Shown piece by piece: positions 8,122 to 18,910 of a stretch of DNA of 64,000 bases. Position 1 is the first letter of the stretch. Each line of letters starts with the position of its first letter. The position numbers were made by a program, and so were the translations under genes. Under the pieces are notes generated by a model. It saw nothing but the letters and a program-made list of their open reading frames with translations, did no database searches and was not told the origin of the DNA. The stretch lies in NCBI GenBank assembly GCA_947489705.1, contig CANLEQ010000003.1:124001-188000 (forward strand). The letters are read 5' to 3'. This stretch comes from an uncultured Paracoccaceae bacterium (GTDB taxonomy: Bacteria; Pseudomonadota; Alphaproteobacteria; Rhodobacterales; Rhodobacteraceae).

Positions 8122-8619
8122 ATGTCACCCATGACCCGGAACCTTGCCTTGACCGCCGCGGCGATCGTGATCCCTGCCGTTGCGGCCGCCGCCGCGGGCC
8201 CCGAGCGCGTCCGCCGCCTTCCGGGCCAGATGCGGGACCTTCCGGGCCAGATGCGGGACCTGTTGACCGAGGATGACAGCGTCGAGGGTCAGCTCAAGCG
8301 TTTGACGCACCGGCTGAACGGGCTGACCGAAGATCTCCACGCCCACAGCGTCAACCGCGACGCGATGCTCCAGATGGGCCGTATGGCCGCGATCCTCGGT
8401 GCCGTTCTGTTGGTCCCCGCTGCCTTGGCGGCCTGGGTCGGCCCCGAGCGGATCCGCGAGAAGGCCCGCCAGTATCGCGACGAATGGACTTCCGCCGACG
8501 GCGTCGGCAAACCGCGCGGGTTTGCCGACGATATCGAGGATCTCGAGGACGACATCGAAGAGCAGCGCGACGATGCCTATGACGCGGTGACGCGGCGGGC
8601 GCGCGAGATGCGCGACTGA
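8122..8619 (+). CDS. Membrane-associated protein with charged tail, unknown function
   Basis: 165 residues from the ATG at 8122, preceded by gagagga with 9-nt spacing. A hydrophobic N-terminus (LALTAAAIVIPAVAAAAAG) and a second hydrophobic helix (AAILGAVLLVPAALAAWVG) flank a 60-residue amphipathic region. Both helices are followed by GPER(V/I)R, suggesting an internal duplication. The C-terminal part is strongly acidic and then basic (DDIEDLEDDIEEQRDDAYDA). A 21-bp tandem repeat duplicates seven residues (LPGQMRD). It is divergent from the LysR gene, which may regulate it. Confidence 0.7.
   Translation: MSPMTRNLALTAAAIVIPAVAAAAAGPERVRRLPGQMRDLPGQMRDLLTEDDSVEGQLKRLTHRLNGLTEDLHAHSVNRDAMLQMGRMAAILGAVLLVPAALAAWVGPERIREKARQYRDEWTSADGVGKPRGFADDIEDLEDDIEEQRDDAYDAVTRRAREMRD
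8217..8258 (+). repeat. Two exact 21-bp tandem repeats inside the coding region
   Basis: The unit ccttccgggccagatgcggg plus a final a occurs twice in direct contact (8217-8237 and 8238-8258), adding seven in-frame residues. Confidence 0.85.
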
Positions 8620-8633
8620 CTTGACATGACGGA

Positions 8634-8734
8634 CGGGAGGATTTAGCTCCCCGCCATCCCGGAAGTCAAAATGCTTCCGGTCCCCCCGGGTTGCGGGGGG
8701 ATCGCCTCCCACCAGCGCGTTGCGCCCGTGGGAG
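8634..8734. other. Run of four hairpins upstream of ffh
   Basis: Four consecutive dyads are visible: GGGAG/CTCCC (8635-8639, 8647-8651), CCGGAAG/CTTCCGG (8659-8665, 8674-8680), TCCCCCC/GGGGGGA (8681-8687, 8695-8701) and CTCCCAC/GTGGGAG (8706-8712, 8728-8734). The last two could end transcription of the upstream gene, though neither has a real T tract. The whole could also be a structured RNA leader. Confidence 0.35.
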
Positions 8735-8797
8735 CGTTCGTCGTTTGGGAAACCGGTTCTTATCCTCCGGGAGTTCCGCACAAGAAGGAGGCCTCAC

Positions 8798-10282
8798 ATG
8801 TTCGAGAATCTTTCGGAACGCCTGGGCGGAGTTTTCGACCGGCTGACCAAGCAGGGCGCGCTGAGCGAGGACGACGTCAAGACGGCCCTGCGCGAAGTCC
8901 GCGTGGCGCTGCTCGAGGCCGACGTCTCGCTGCCCGTGGCGCGCGATTTCGTCAAGGCGGTTCAGGACAAGGCCACGGGTGCCGCGGTAACCAAGTCGGT
9001 CACGCCGGGCCAGCAGGTCGTGAAGATCGTCAACGACGAACTGGTCCACGTCCTTGGCGGCGACGATCCCGAGCCCGGCAAGCTGCGCATCGACAGCGCC
9101 CCCGCCCCCATTCTGATGGTCGGCCTCCAGGGGTCGGGCAAGACCACGACCACGGCCAAGCTCGCCAAGCGTCTCAAGGACCGCGAGAAGAAGCACGTCC
9201 TGATGGCCTCGCTCGACACCAACCGGCCCGCGGCGATGGACCAGCTTCAGATGCTGGGGCTGCAGATCGGCGTCGACACGCTGCCGATCGTGAAGGGCGA
9301 GACGCCGGTCCAGATCGCCAGGCGTGCCAAGCAGCAGGCGACCCTCGGCGGATACGACGTCTACATGCTCGACACTGCCGGGCGCCTGCATATCGACCAG
9401 GAACTGATAGCGCAGGCCGCCGAGGTGCGCGACGTCGCCAACCCGCGTGAGACTCTTCTGGTTGTGGACGGCCTCACGGGTCAGGACGCCGTGAACGTCG
9501 CCACGGAATTCGACGACAAGATCGGCGTGACCGGCGTCGTCCTCACCCGGATGGATGGCGACGGGCGCGGCGGCGCCGCACTTTCGATGCGGGCCGTCAC
9601 CGGCAAGCCTATCAAGTTCGTCGGTCTCGGCGAAAAGATGGACGCGATCGAGACGTTCGAGCCGGAGCGGATTGCCGGCCGCATCCTCGGCATGGGCGAC
9701 ATCGTGGCCCTCGTCGAGAAGGCGCAGGAGACGATCGAGGCCGAGCAGGCCGAGCGCATGATGAAGCGCTTCCAGAAGGGTCAGTTCAACATGAACGACC
9801 TTCGCCAACAGCTTGAGCAGATGATCAAGATGGGCGGCATGGAAGGGATGATGGGCATGATGCCCGGCATGGGCAAGATGGCCAAGCAGGTGCAGGATGC
9901 CGGCATGGACGACAAGGTCCTGACCCGTCAGATCGCCCTGATCCAGTCCATGACCAAGAAGGAGCGCGCCAATCCGCAGATTCTCCAGGCCAGCCGCAAG
10001 AAGCGCATCGCGGCAGGCTCGGGTTTGGACGTGTCCGACCTGAACAAGCTTCTCAAGATGCATCGTCAGATGTCTGACATGATGAAGAAAATGGGCAAGG
10101 GCGGCATGCTGAAGAAGGCCATGGCCGGGATGTTCGGCAAGGGCGGCCCGACCGAGGACCAGATGAAGGCCGCACAGGCCCAGATGGGCAGGTCCGGCGG
10201 GATGCCGGGTATGGGCGGCAATCCGTTCGGCGGCGGCGGCGCGCTGCCCCCCGGGCTCAGTGGCTTCGGAAAGAAGAAGTGA
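8798..10282 (+). CDS. ffh: Signal recognition particle protein Ffh
   Basis: 494 residues from MFENLSERLGG, preceded by the ribosome-binding site aagaaggagg. The domains are an N-terminal four-helix bundle (1-85), a G domain with P-loop GLQGSGKTTT at about 109-118, DTAGR and the TRMDGDGRGG block, and an M domain from about 300. The M domain contains Met-rich loops (MGGMEGMMGMMPGMGKM) that hold signal sequences, and a Met/Gly-rich C-terminal tail. It binds 4.5S RNA and delivers ribosome-nascent chains to FtsY. It leads the rpsP-rimM-trmD-rplS cluster. Confidence 0.97.
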   Translation: MFENLSERLGGVFDRLTKQGALSEDDVKTALREVRVALLEADVSLPVARDFVKAVQDKATGAAVTKSVTPGQQVVKIVNDELVHVLGGDDPEPGKLRIDSAPAPILMVGLQGSGKTTTTAKLAKRLKDREKKHVLMASLDTNRPAAMDQLQMLGLQIGVDTLPIVKGETPVQIARRAKQQATLGGYDVYMLDTAGRLHIDQELIAQAAEVRDVANPRETLLVVDGLTGQDAVNVATEFDDKIGVTGVVLTRMDGDGRGGAALSMRAVTGKPIKFVGLGEKMDAIETFEPERIAGRILGMGDIVALVEKAQETIEAEQAERMMKRFQKGQFNMNDLRQQLEQMIKMGGMEGMMGMMPGMGKMAKQVQDAGMDDKVLTRQIALIQSMTKKERANPQILQASRKKRIAAGSGLDVSDLNKLLKMHRQMSDMMKKMGKGGMLKKAMAGMFGKGGPTEDQMKAAQAQMGRSGGMPGMGGNPFGGGGALPPGLSGFGKKK

Positions 10283-10346
10283 TGCGCCGGATGTTCGTTT
10301 TTTCAGGTCGGCTCGACATGCCCTCGCCTTTCGAGGGAGCCTTGGC

Positions 10347-10670
10347 ATGACCGACAGCAATCCGGTCGATCACGCGACGCGCGATCGCGCGGCGGAGCTT
10401 TTGAAGGCTCATCGCGCAAGTATAGATCGCCTCGATGCGATCCTGATCTACACCTTGGGAGAGCGGTTCAAGCACACCCAGGATGTCGGTCACCTCAAGG
10501 CCCTTCACGACCTTCCCCCGAGCGATCCCGACCGCGAGGCGAAACAGATCGCCCGGCTCGAATCCCTGGCGAAGGAGGCGGATCTCGATCCCGACTTCGC
10601 GCGAAAATTCCTGACCTTCATCATTGCGGAGGTCATCCAACACCACAAGAAAATCTCAGGAGAACAATGA
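10347..10670 (+). CDS. Chorismate mutase (AroQ type)
   Basis: 107 residues from [19 protein letters not shown], with a gaggga site 8 nt before the ATG. The small all-helical fold is recognisable from [30 protein letters not shown], with the conserved Arg and Lys residues of the active site, and the C-terminal helix [18 protein letters not shown]. It converts chorismate to prephenate for Phe/Tyr synthesis in the cytoplasm. A chorismate mutase between ffh and rpsP is, to my knowledge, a common arrangement in Rhodobacterales. It ends 1 nt before the rpsP start codon. Confidence 0.88.
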   Translation: MTDSNPVDHATRDRAAELLKAHRASIDRLDAILIYTLGERFKHTQDVGHLKALHDLPPSDPDREAKQIARLESLAKEADLDPDFARKFLTFIIAEVIQHHKKISGEQ

Positions 10671-10671
10671 T

Positions 10672-11058
10672 ATGGCTATGAAGATCCGTCTGTCCCGCGG
10701 TGGCTCCAAGAAGCGTCCGCACTACTCGATCGTCGCCGCCGATTCGCGCTATGCCCGCGACGGCCGTTTCGTCGAGAAGCTCGGCACCTACAACCCGCTG
10801 CTGCCGAAGGACAGCGAGGACCGCGTCAAGATGGACACCGACCGCGTGCAGTTCTGGCTCGACCAAGGCGCGCAGCCGACGGACCGGATCCAGCGATTCC
10901 TCGAAGCCGCGGGCGTTCGCGAAAAGAAAGAGCGCAACAATCCCCAGCGTGCCGAGCCCGGCAAGAAGGCGCAGCAGCGCGCCGAAGAGCGTGCGGCCAA
11001 GTCCGCCGCCGCGGCCGAAGCATCGGCCGATACACCCGCCGAGGAAACCGCCGAATAA
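10672..11058 (+). CDS. rpsP: 30S ribosomal protein S16
   Basis: 128 residues from [20 protein letters not shown]. The S16 core occupies about residues 1-85 ([31 protein letters not shown]). The remaining roughly 40 residues are an Ala/Glu/Lys-rich extension common in alphaproteobacterial S16. The ribosome-binding site cagga lies about 10 nt upstream, inside the end of the chorismate mutase gene. It binds 16S rRNA during assembly of the 30S body. Confidence 0.97.
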   Translation: MAMKIRLSRGGSKKRPHYSIVAADSRYARDGRFVEKLGTYNPLLPKDSEDRVKMDTDRVQFWLDQGAQPTDRIQRFLEAAGVREKKERNNPQRAEPGKKAQQRAEERAAKSAAAAEASADTPAEETAE

Positions 11059-11307
11059 TCGGCGCCTGTCGATGCATCCGATCCTCCGTACCGGACATCC
11101 CGTTTTGACGCGCGATGTCCGGTCGACGGCCGCGCCTCATCGCGAACGATCCCTCGGGAACGTCCGCGAGTGTATGTGCGGGCCGGCCATACGCCCGCCC
11201 TTCCCTTCCAGACATTTCCCTCGTCGTTCGCATCGCACGGCGGTACTGAACGGGTCTCTGACGGACATGCAGGGCGGCGTCCGGGACGCGGCCTCGGACC
11301 GTACGCC

Positions 11308-11820
11308 ATGAAGGATCACGTTTGCGTCGGCGCCATCGCGGGTGCGTTCGGGGTTCGCGGCGAGGTGAGGCTGAAGAGCTTTTGCGCCGATCCCGAAGCC
11401 ATCGCCGATTACGGCCCCCTTTCGAGCGAGGACGGCGCGCGACGCTTCGACGTGTCGCTCGACCGTCCCATCAAGAACGGGTTTGCCGCGCGTCTCTCCG
11501 GCGTCGCGAGCAAGGAGGAGGCCGAGGCGCTGCGCGGCACGCGGCTGTTCGTCCCGCGTGATCGACTGCCTGCGACCGAAGACGACGAATACTATCATGC
11601 CGACCTGATCAATCTCGAGGTCGTGGATACCGGCGGAACATCGCTCGGGCGGGTCAAGGCGGTGCTGAACCATGGCGCGACCGACCTGCTCGAGGTCGCG
11701 CTGCGGGGTCGGTCCGAGACCGTGCTGCTGCCCTTCACCCGCGCGGCGGTGCCGAATGTGGATATCGGCGCGGGCCGGATCGTCGCCGATCCGCCAGAGG
11801 GGCTCTTTCCCGATGAGTGA
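11308..11820 (+). CDS. rimM: 16S rRNA processing protein RimM
   Basis: 170 residues from [20 protein letters not shown]. The N-terminal RimM barrel (1-80) is followed by the PRC-barrel (about 95-165, [19 protein letters not shown] and DLLEV). It assists 30S head maturation and binds S19. The ATG at 11308 has no strong ribosome-binding site, and 249 bp without a recognisable gene separate it from rpsP. Its last codons overlap trmD by 8 nt, so the two are translationally coupled. Confidence 0.95.
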   Translation: MKDHVCVGAIAGAFGVRGEVRLKSFCADPEAIADYGPLSSEDGARRFDVSLDRPIKNGFAARLSGVASKEEAEALRGTRLFVPRDRLPATEDDEYYHADLINLEVVDTGGTSLGRVKAVLNHGATDLLEVALRGRSETVLLPFTRAAVPNVDIGAGRIVADPPEGLFPDE

Positions 11821-12631
11821 CGAGTCCGGGCGATCCCACGGCCGGCTGAAGATATCGGCCTCGCGCCGTCCCTCGGCACTCATGCAGGAGACGCCGGTTC
11901 TCCACGATGCCTGGGAGGCGCGTATCGTCACGCTCTTTCCCGAGGTGTTTCCCGGTGTCCTCGGCGCGTCCTTGACCGGTCGCGCGCTGAAGGACGGCCT
12001 CTGGAGATGCGAGGCGATCGACTTGCGCGCCTTCGGCGAGGGTCGGCATCGCAATGTCGACGACACGCCCGCGGGCGGCGGTGCGGGGATGGTCCTGCGC
12101 GCCGACATCGTCGAGCGCGCAATCGCCCATGCGCAGCGCGGCGTCACGTTCGAACGCGCGGAGTGGCCTCTGGTGTATCTCTCGCCGCGCGGCCGGCCAT
12201 TCGAGCAGGCCACCGCGCGCCGCTGGTCGCGCGCGCGGGGCGTCACCCTACTCTGCGGCCGGTTCGAAGGCGTCGACCAGCGCGTCCTCGACGAATACGC
12301 GATCGAGGAGGTCTCGCTGGGCGATTTCGTTCTGACCGGCGGCGAGATTGCGGCACAGGCCATGCTCGATGCGACCGTCAGGCTGTTGCCGAACGTTGTC
12401 GGCAATGCGACGAGTCTCGATGACGAGAGCTTCTCCGACGGGCTGCTCGAAGCGCCGCACTACACCCGGCCGGCCAGTTGGAAAGGCCGCGACATTCCCG
12501 ACGTGCTGACCTCCGGCGACCACGGACGCGTCGCGGCCTGGCGGCGCGAACAGGCCGAGGCGCTGACCCAGGCCCGCAGGCCGGATCTTTGGGCAGCTTA
12601 CCAGGCCAAAAAGGGATCGTCGCAGACTTGA
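11813..12631 (+). CDS. trmD: tRNA (guanine37-N1)-methyltransferase TrmD
   Basis: 272 residues from the ATG at 11813, overlapping the rimM stop. The N-terminal 30 residues ([10 protein letters not shown] onward) are an extra lead before the core [15 protein letters not shown]. The SPOUT knot is seen in [26 protein letters not shown] and [11 protein letters not shown]. It methylates G37 of tRNAs reading CNN codons to prevent +1 frameshifting. A later ATG at 11882 ([11 protein letters not shown]) would give a more usual length. Confidence 0.95.
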   Translation: MSDESGRSHGRLKISASRRPSALMQETPVLHDAWEARIVTLFPEVFPGVLGASLTGRALKDGLWRCEAIDLRAFGEGRHRNVDDTPAGGGAGMVLRADIVERAIAHAQRGVTFERAEWPLVYLSPRGRPFEQATARRWSRARGVTLLCGRFEGVDQRVLDEYAIEEVSLGDFVLTGGEIAAQAMLDATVRLLPNVVGNATSLDDESFSDGLLEAPHYTRPASWKGRDIPDVLTSGDHGRVAAWRREQAEALTQARRPDLWAAYQAKKGSSQT

Positions 12632-12862
12632 TCAAGCGGCCCGATCCACATATACGACGGCGATCCGGCGGCGCGCGAGTCGACCGGGTCCTCGCCCCGT
12701 GTCGCGATGACTTCGATCGCACTTCGACATCGCGGGCGATGCACTGACAAGGAACACGACCTGCATTCTCTGGTGGCGACGCGCCCGGACCGAAGGCCAG
12801 AGCTCTGAGGCGGCACATATCTTCGCGGACCCTACCGCGGGCAACATCAAGGAGCGAGCCAG

Positions 12863-13249
12863 ATGAACCTGATCGCAGAACTCGAAGCAGAGCAAGTCGC
12901 CGAACTTGCCAAGAAGATTCCCGACTTCAAGGCCGGCGACACCATTCGCGTCGGCTACAAGGTCACGGAAGGCACCCGGACCCGCGTCCAGAACTACGAA
13001 GGCGTCTGCATCAGCCGCAAGAACGGCGCCGGCATCGCCGGGAGCTTCACGGTCCGCAAGATCAGCTTCGGTGAAGGGGTCGAGCGTGTGTTCCCCCTGC
13101 ATTCCACCAATATCGACGAGATCGCAGTGGTGCGCCGCGGCAAGGTGCGCCGGTCCAAGCTCTATTACCTGCGCGCGCGTCGCGGGAAATCCGCGCGTAT
13201 CGCCGAAGTGACCAACTATCGTGCGCCCAAGAGCGAACGCGAAGCCTAA
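12863..13249 (+). CDS. rplS: 50S ribosomal protein L19
   Basis: 128 residues beginning [15 protein letters not shown] with a good ribosome-binding site (aaggagcgagcc). Typical blocks are [40 protein letters not shown] and the Lys/Arg-rich [15 protein letters not shown]. It sits at the 30S-50S interface. The 231-bp gap before it holds a possible hairpin (ctctgg 12768-12773 with ccagag 12797-12802) that might be a leader, but I cannot support an autoregulatory site. Confidence 0.97.
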   Translation: MNLIAELEAEQVAELAKKIPDFKAGDTIRVGYKVTEGTRTRVQNYEGVCISRKNGAGIAGSFTVRKISFGEGVERVFPLHSTNIDEIAVVRRGKVRRSKLYYLRARRGKSARIAEVTNYRAPKSEREA

Positions 13250-13261
13250 GGAGCCGACGTC

Positions 13262-13483
13262 ATGAGAAAAGATACCCATCCCGATTACCACGTGATCGAC
13301 GTCAAGATGACGAATGGCGACGTCGTTCAGATGAAATCCACCTGGGGAAGCGAAGGCGATCAACTTGCCCTCGACATCGATCCCAGCGTTCACCCGGCCT
13401 GGACCGGCGGCTCGACCCGCCTCATGGATACCGGCGGCCGCGTGTCGAAGTTCAAGAAGAAATACGAAGGCCTGGGCTTCTGA
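13262..13483 (+). CDS. rpmE: 50S ribosomal protein L31, zinc-free form
   Basis: 73 residues, [20 protein letters not shown]. The four zinc-coordinating cysteines of the C+ paralogue are absent (the protein has no Cys at all), which is the usual alphaproteobacterial form. The end [16 protein letters not shown] is characteristic. It lies 12 nt after rplS and is followed by a strong terminator, so it closes the cluster. Confidence 0.95.
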   Translation: MRKDTHPDYHVIDVKMTNGDVVQMKSTWGSEGDQLALDIDPSVHPAWTGGSTRLMDTGGRVSKFKKKYEGLGF

Positions 13484-13510
13484 GCGCCCATTCTTTTCGG
13501 ATGCTTCCAG

Positions 13511-13536
13511 ACGCCGCCCTTCGGGGCGGCGTTTTT
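13511..13536 (+). terminator. Intrinsic terminator after rpmE
   Basis: A 9-bp stem acgccgccc/gggcggcgt (13511-13519, 13524-13532) with a stable TTCG loop is followed by five T. Confidence 0.93.
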
Positions 13537-13673
13537 GGTGGTACACGGCGATCGCCCAAGGGGCGAAAATCCCGGCGTTTCTTTCCGGCCTCGACGTCTT
13601 TCCACCCGGCCCACGCGCCCATATAGTCCGCGCAAATCCCGGAAAACGCGGGCGGAAAGGGGCAATAACCGGC

Positions 13674-14483
13674 ATGGCGCATATCATCGTGGTGGGAAAC
13701 GAAAAGGGCGGATCCGGAAAATCCACGACCTCCATGCATGTCGCCACGGCCCTCGTTCGGATGGGCCACAAGGTGGGCGCGCTCGATCTCGATCTTCGTC
13801 AGCAGAGCTTCGGCCGCTATATCGAGAACCGCCTCTCGTTTCTGGCGAAATCCGAAATCGACCTCGCCTCGCCGAACTTCCGGCAATTGCCCGAGATCGA
13901 CGAGGCCGCGATCGGGCCCGACGAGAACCTCAGCGATCGTCGCCTTTCGGCCGGGATTTCCGCGCTCGAGGAAACGTCGGATTTCATCCTCGTCGATTGC
14001 CCGGGCTCGCATACCCGGCTCAGCCAGGTCGCGCATTCGCTTGCCGACACGCTGATCACCCCGCTCAACGATTCCTTCGTCGACTTCGATCTTCTTGCAC
14101 GCGTTGACGGTGAGACGCACAAGGTCCTGGGCCCTTCGGTTTATTCCGAGATGGTATGGAGCGCACGTCAGATGCGCGCAAAAGCGGGGTTGCGGCCGAT
14201 CGACTGGATCGTCGTGCGAAATCGCCTCGGCACCCAGCAGATGCGCAACAAGAAGAAGGTGGGCGACGCTCTGGAAGGACTGGCAAAACGCATCGGCTTC
14301 CGCGTCGCCCCCGGCTTTTCGGAGCGGGTGGTGTTTCGCGAGCTCTTTCCGCGCGGGCTCACGCTTCTGGATCTGAAGGATATCGGCGCGGGGGGATTGA
14401 ACCTGTCGAATGTCGCGGCGCGTCAGGAACTGCGCGATCTTCTTCGCGCGCTGCAGCTTCCGAACGTCTCGGTCACGATCTGA
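13674..14483 (+). CDS. mipZ: Division-plane positioning ATPase MipZ
   Basis: 269 residues from MAHIIVVGNEKGGSGKSTTS. The deviant Walker A of ParA/MinD ATPases is GNEKGGSGKST (residues 8-18). ALDLDLRQQSFGRYIENR matches the MipZ signature in the switch region, and the Walker B equivalent is FILVDCPGS. MipZ forms a polar gradient with ParB and blocks FtsZ assembly away from midcell in alphaproteobacteria lacking MinCD. It stands alone between the rpmE terminator and the F1 operon. Confidence 0.93.
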   Translation: MAHIIVVGNEKGGSGKSTTSMHVATALVRMGHKVGALDLDLRQQSFGRYIENRLSFLAKSEIDLASPNFRQLPEIDEAAIGPDENLSDRRLSAGISALEETSDFILVDCPGSHTRLSQVAHSLADTLITPLNDSFVDFDLLARVDGETHKVLGPSVYSEMVWSARQMRAKAGLRPIDWIVVRNRLGTQQMRNKKKVGDALEGLAKRIGFRVAPGFSERVVFRELFPRGLTLLDLKDIGAGGLNLSNVAARQELRDLLRALQLPNVSVTI

Positions 14484-14501
14484 ACGAACTTGACGCGATG
14501 C

Positions 14502-14525
14502 AAAACGGGCCGCCGAAGCGGCCCG
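14502..14525 (-). terminator. Intrinsic terminator of the F1 operon
   Basis: An 8-bp stem cgggccgc/gcggcccg (14506-14513, 14518-14525) has a CGAA loop. On the minus strand it is followed by gttttg. It lies 11 nt past the atpC stop. Confidence 0.85.
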
Positions 14526-14536
14526 AGGCAGAATGC

Positions 14537-14974
14537 TCAGAGGTTGGATTGCTTCGGCGATAGCCCGATATGATCGCCCATCGCCATCATGTCGGACAGC
14601 AGCTTCGCGGCATCGTCCACCGGCCCAGGCTCGTTCTCGAAGTTGCTCTTGGCCTCGTTGTGCCGGCGCGCCGCGGCTTCGATCATCCGGTCGAGCTTTT
14701 CCTGCGTCATCTCTTCGCGGGAATGGCTCTCCTCGGCCAGTACCGAAATGCCTTCGGCGCCGACCTCGGCAAAGCCGCCCGTAACGACGAATTCCATCTC
14801 GCCTTCGGGGCCCTCGGCGTGAAGAACGCCCGGGCGCAGGGTCGTGATGAGCGGCGTATGGTCCGGCATCGCGGTCAGGTCGCCTTCGGTCGCCGGGATG
14901 CGCACCGCGGTGACCTCCATCGACGCCACGCGACGCTCCGGGCTGACGAGCTCGAACCTCATCGTATCGGCCAT
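14537..14974 (-). CDS. atpC: F0F1 ATP synthase subunit epsilon
   Basis: 145 residues, MADTMRFELVSPERRVASMEV. The N-terminal beta-sandwich is clear (PATEGDLTAMPDHTPLITTLRPG, FVTGGFAEV). The C-terminal helical part is shortened or divergent (MTQEKLDRMIEAAARRHNEAK), as in many alphaproteobacteria where inhibition is taken over by the zeta protein. It is the last gene of the F1 operon and forms the foot of the rotating central stalk. Confidence 0.95.
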   Translation of the reverse strand: MADTMRFELVSPERRVASMEVTAVRIPATEGDLTAMPDHTPLITTLRPGVLHAEGPEGEMEFVVTGGFAEVGAEGISVLAEESHSREEMTQEKLDRMIEAAARRHNEAKSNFENEPGPVDDAAKLLSDMMAMGDHIGLSPKQSNL

Positions 14975-15026
14975 GTCTGGTCCTTTCTAAGCGGGCCGGG
15001 CGTCAACCCGGCCGCCGTTTGAAAAA

Positions 15027-16454
<1,428 letters not shown>

Positions 16455-16469
16455 TTACTCCGGTTCGTC

Positions 16470-17351
16470 TTAGAGCGCTTCGGCGCCCGAAATGATTTCG
16501 ATCAGCTCGTTGGTGATCACGGCCTGGCGGGTACGGTTGTATTCGCGGTTCAGATCGTCGACCATTTCCTCGGCGTTGCGCGTGGCGTTGTCCATGGCGC
16601 TCATCCGCGCGCCCTGCTCGGACGCCGCGTTCTCGAGCAGGGCCGCGAAGATCTGCGTCGCCACGCCGCGGGGAAGCAGGTCCGCGAGGATCTGTTCCTC
16701 CCCCGGCTCGTAATCATAGAGCGTCTTGTCCGCCGGCGCCTCGCCCTCGTCGCCGCCGAACGTTGCCGGAACGATCTGTTGCTCGCGCGGATGCTGCGTC
16801 ACCACGTTCTCGAACTCGCCGTAATAGATGAAGGCGCGGTCGAACTCGCCGTTGTCGAACCGATCGAGAACGTTGCGCGCGATCTCCTGCGCATCCCCGT
16901 ACCCGACGCGTTTGACGTCCGAGTGATCGACATGGTCGATCATCTGGTCGGCATAGGTCCGGCGCAGGACGTCGCGCCCCTTCTTGCCGACCGTGATGAT
17001 CTTGACCTCCTTGCCTTCCTGGCGGGACTGCTTGATCCGCTGCACGGACTTCTTGACGATATTCGTGTTGAAGCCGCCGCAGAGCCCCTTCTCCGAGGTC
17101 ATGACGATCAAAAGATGCACGTCGTCCTTGCCGGTGCCCCTGAGAAGCAGCGGCGCGGTTTCGCTGTCGCCCACAGAGGCCGCAAGCTGGCCCATGACCG
17201 CGTCGAAACGCTCGGCATAGGGCCGGGCATTTTCGGCCGCTTCCTGCGCGCGGCGCAACTTCGCCGCGGCCACCATCTGCATGGCCTTGGTGATCTTGCG
17301 CGTCGATTTGACCGACGAGATCCGGTTCTTGAGATCCTTCAGGCTCGGCAT
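16470..17351 (-). CDS. atpG: F0F1 ATP synthase subunit gamma
   Basis: 293 residues starting MPSLKDLKNRISSVKSTRKI, the canonical N-terminal helix. The C-terminal helix (MDNATRNAEEMVDDLNREYNRTRQAVITNELIEI) completes the coiled-coil rotor shaft. The Rossmann-like middle part is visible in LLIVMTSEKGLCGGFNTNIVK. It lies between atpA and atpD, in normal order and at normal length. Confidence 0.98.
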   Translation of the reverse strand: MPSLKDLKNRISSVKSTRKITKAMQMVAAAKLRRAQEAAENARPYAERFDAVMGQLAASVGDSETAPLLLRGTGKDDVHLLIVMTSEKGLCGGFNTNIVKKSVQRIKQSRQEGKEVKIITVGKKGRDVLRRTYADQMIDHVDHSDVKRVGYGDAQEIARNVLDRFDNGEFDRAFIYYGEFENVVTQHPREQQIVPATFGGDEGEAPADKTLYDYEPGEEQILADLLPRGVATQIFAALLENAASEQGARMSAMDNATRNAEEMVDDLNREYNRTRQAVITNELIEIISGAEAL

Positions 17352-17371
17352 GTCGCTCTCCCTTCAGGTAA

Positions 17372-18910
17372 TCAGGCGAAATCGGTCGCGTATTCGTCCA
17401 GCGCGGACTTCAGGCGGTTTTCGGCGTCACCTTTGATCTTCGGATCCTCGTTGGTGATCCAGTCGAGCAAGTCGCTGTGCTTGGACCGCAGGTGATTGAG
17501 CAGGCCCTGCTCGAACGCCCCGACCTTGTCGACGGGAACCTCGTCGAGATATCCCTTCGTACCCGCAAAGATCACGCAGACGATCTCGGCATTGGTCAGC
17601 GGCGAGTATTGCGGCTGCTTCATCAGCTCGGTCAGGCGCTTGCCGCGGTTGAGCTGACGCTGGGTCGCGGTGTCGAGGTCCGAACCGAACTGCGCGAAGG
17701 CCGCCATCTCGCGATACTGCGCGAGTTCCAGCTTCACGGGCCCCGCCACCGACTTCATCGCGTTGGTCTGCGCCGAGGAGCCGACGCGGCTCACCGAAAG
17801 ACCCGTGTTCACGGCCGGACGGATGCCCTGGTAGAACAGGTCCGTCTCGAGGAAGATCTGTCCGTCGGTGATCGAGATCACGTTGGTCGGGATGAAGGCC
17901 GACACGTCGCCGCCCTGCGTCTCGATCAGAGGAAGCGCCGTGAGCGAGCCTGCGCCGTATTCCTCGGAAAGCTTCGCCGACCGCTCCAGCAGGCGGGAAT
18001 GGAGATAGAACACGTCGCCCGGATAGGCCTCGCGCCCGGGCGGACGGCGCAGCAGCAGCGACATCTGACGGTAGGCGACGGCCTGCTTCGACAGGTCGTC
18101 GTAGACGATCAGCGCATGGCGGCCGTTGTCACGGTAATATTCGGCCATCGCGGTCGCGGCATAGGGAGCCAGGAACTGCATCGGCGCGGGGTCCGACGCG
18201 GTCGCGGCCACGATCGTGGTGTACGCGATCGCGCCGGTTTCCTCGAGCTTCTTGACGAGCTGGGCCACGGTGGACCGCTTCTGCCCGATGGCGACATAGA
18301 CGCAGTAGAGTTTCTTGCTCTCGTCATCGCCAGCGGCGTCGTTGTAGCTCTTCTGGTTGAGGATCGCGTCGAGCGCCACGGCGGTCTTGCCTGTCTGGCG
18401 GTCGCCGATGATGAGCTCGCGCTGGCCGCGGCCGATCGGGATCATGGCGTCGATCGCCTTGAGGCCGGTCGGCATGGGCTCGTGCACGGATTTACGGGGA
18501 ATGATGCCCGGCGCCTTGACGTCGGCCACGCGACGCTCCGACGTCTCGATCGGACCCTTGCCGTCGATCGGGTTGCCGAGGCCGTCGACCACGCGGCCGA
18601 GAAGCGCATCGCCCGCCGGCACGTCGACGATCGAATTCGTCCGCTTGACGACGTCGCCTTCCTTGATGTCGCGGTCGGAGCCGAAGATAACGACGCCCAC
18701 ATTGTCGGTCTCGAGGTTGAGAGCCATACCCTGGATGCCGCCGGGGAATTCGACCATCTCGCCGGCCTGGACGTTGTCGAGGCCATGGACCCGGGCGATC
18801 CCGTCGCCGACGCTGAGGACGCGGCCGACCTCGGCCACCTCCGCCTCTTGTCCGAAGTTCTTGATCTGGTCTTTGAGGATCGCAGAAATCTCGGAAGCTT
18901 GGATGCCCAT
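17372..18910 (-). CDS. atpA: F0F1 ATP synthase subunit alpha
   Basis: 512 residues, [20 protein letters not shown]. The P-loop is GDRQTGKT, and the arginine finger lies in the [10 protein letters not shown] block that ends the nucleotide-binding domain. It forms the three non-catalytic nucleotide sites of the F1 hexamer. Its ATG overlaps the atpH stop codon by one base (TAATG), a tight coupling. Confidence 0.98.
   Translation of the reverse strand: MGIQASEISAILKDQIKNFGQEAEVAEVGRVLSVGDGIARVHGLDNVQAGEMVEFPGGIQGMALNLETDNVGVVIFGSDRDIKEGDVVKRTNSIVDVPAGDALLGRVVDGLGNPIDGKGPIETSERRVADVKAPGIIPRKSVHEPMPTGLKAIDAMIPIGRGQRELIIGDRQTGKTAVALDAILNQKSYNDAAGDDESKKLYCVYVAIGQKRSTVAQLVKKLEETGAIAYTTIVAATASDPAPMQFLAPYAATAMAEYYRDNGRHALIVYDDLSKQAVAYRQMSLLLRRPPGREAYPGDVFYLHSRLLERSAKLSEEYGAGSLTALPLIETQGGDVSAFIPTNVISITDGQIFLETDLFYQGIRPAVNTGLSVSRVGSSAQTNAMKSVAGPVKLELAQYREMAAFAQFGSDLDTATQRQLNRGKRLTELMKQPQYSPLTNAEIVCVIFAGTKGYLDEVPVDKVGAFEQGLLNHLRSKHSDLLDWITNEDPKIKGDAENRLKSALDEYATDFA

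Noticed and set aside
8634-8734. Small SRP RNA (4.5S) next to ffh
   Set aside because: The hairpins lack the conserved SRP RNA tip sequence with its GGAA-type tetraloop and asymmetric loop.
8666-10360. A 564-codon open frame antisense to ffh
   Set aside because: It mirrors the high-GC third-position pattern of ffh, has no ribosome-binding site and no recognisable family. The same holds for other long antisense frames (for example over atpD/atpG, over the coiled-coil gene and over hrpB/meaB).
12632-12862. A gene or ribosomal-protein leader between trmD and rplS
   Set aside because: Only one modest hairpin (12768-12802) is visible; no coding frame with a ribosome-binding site and no recognisable L19 leader motif.
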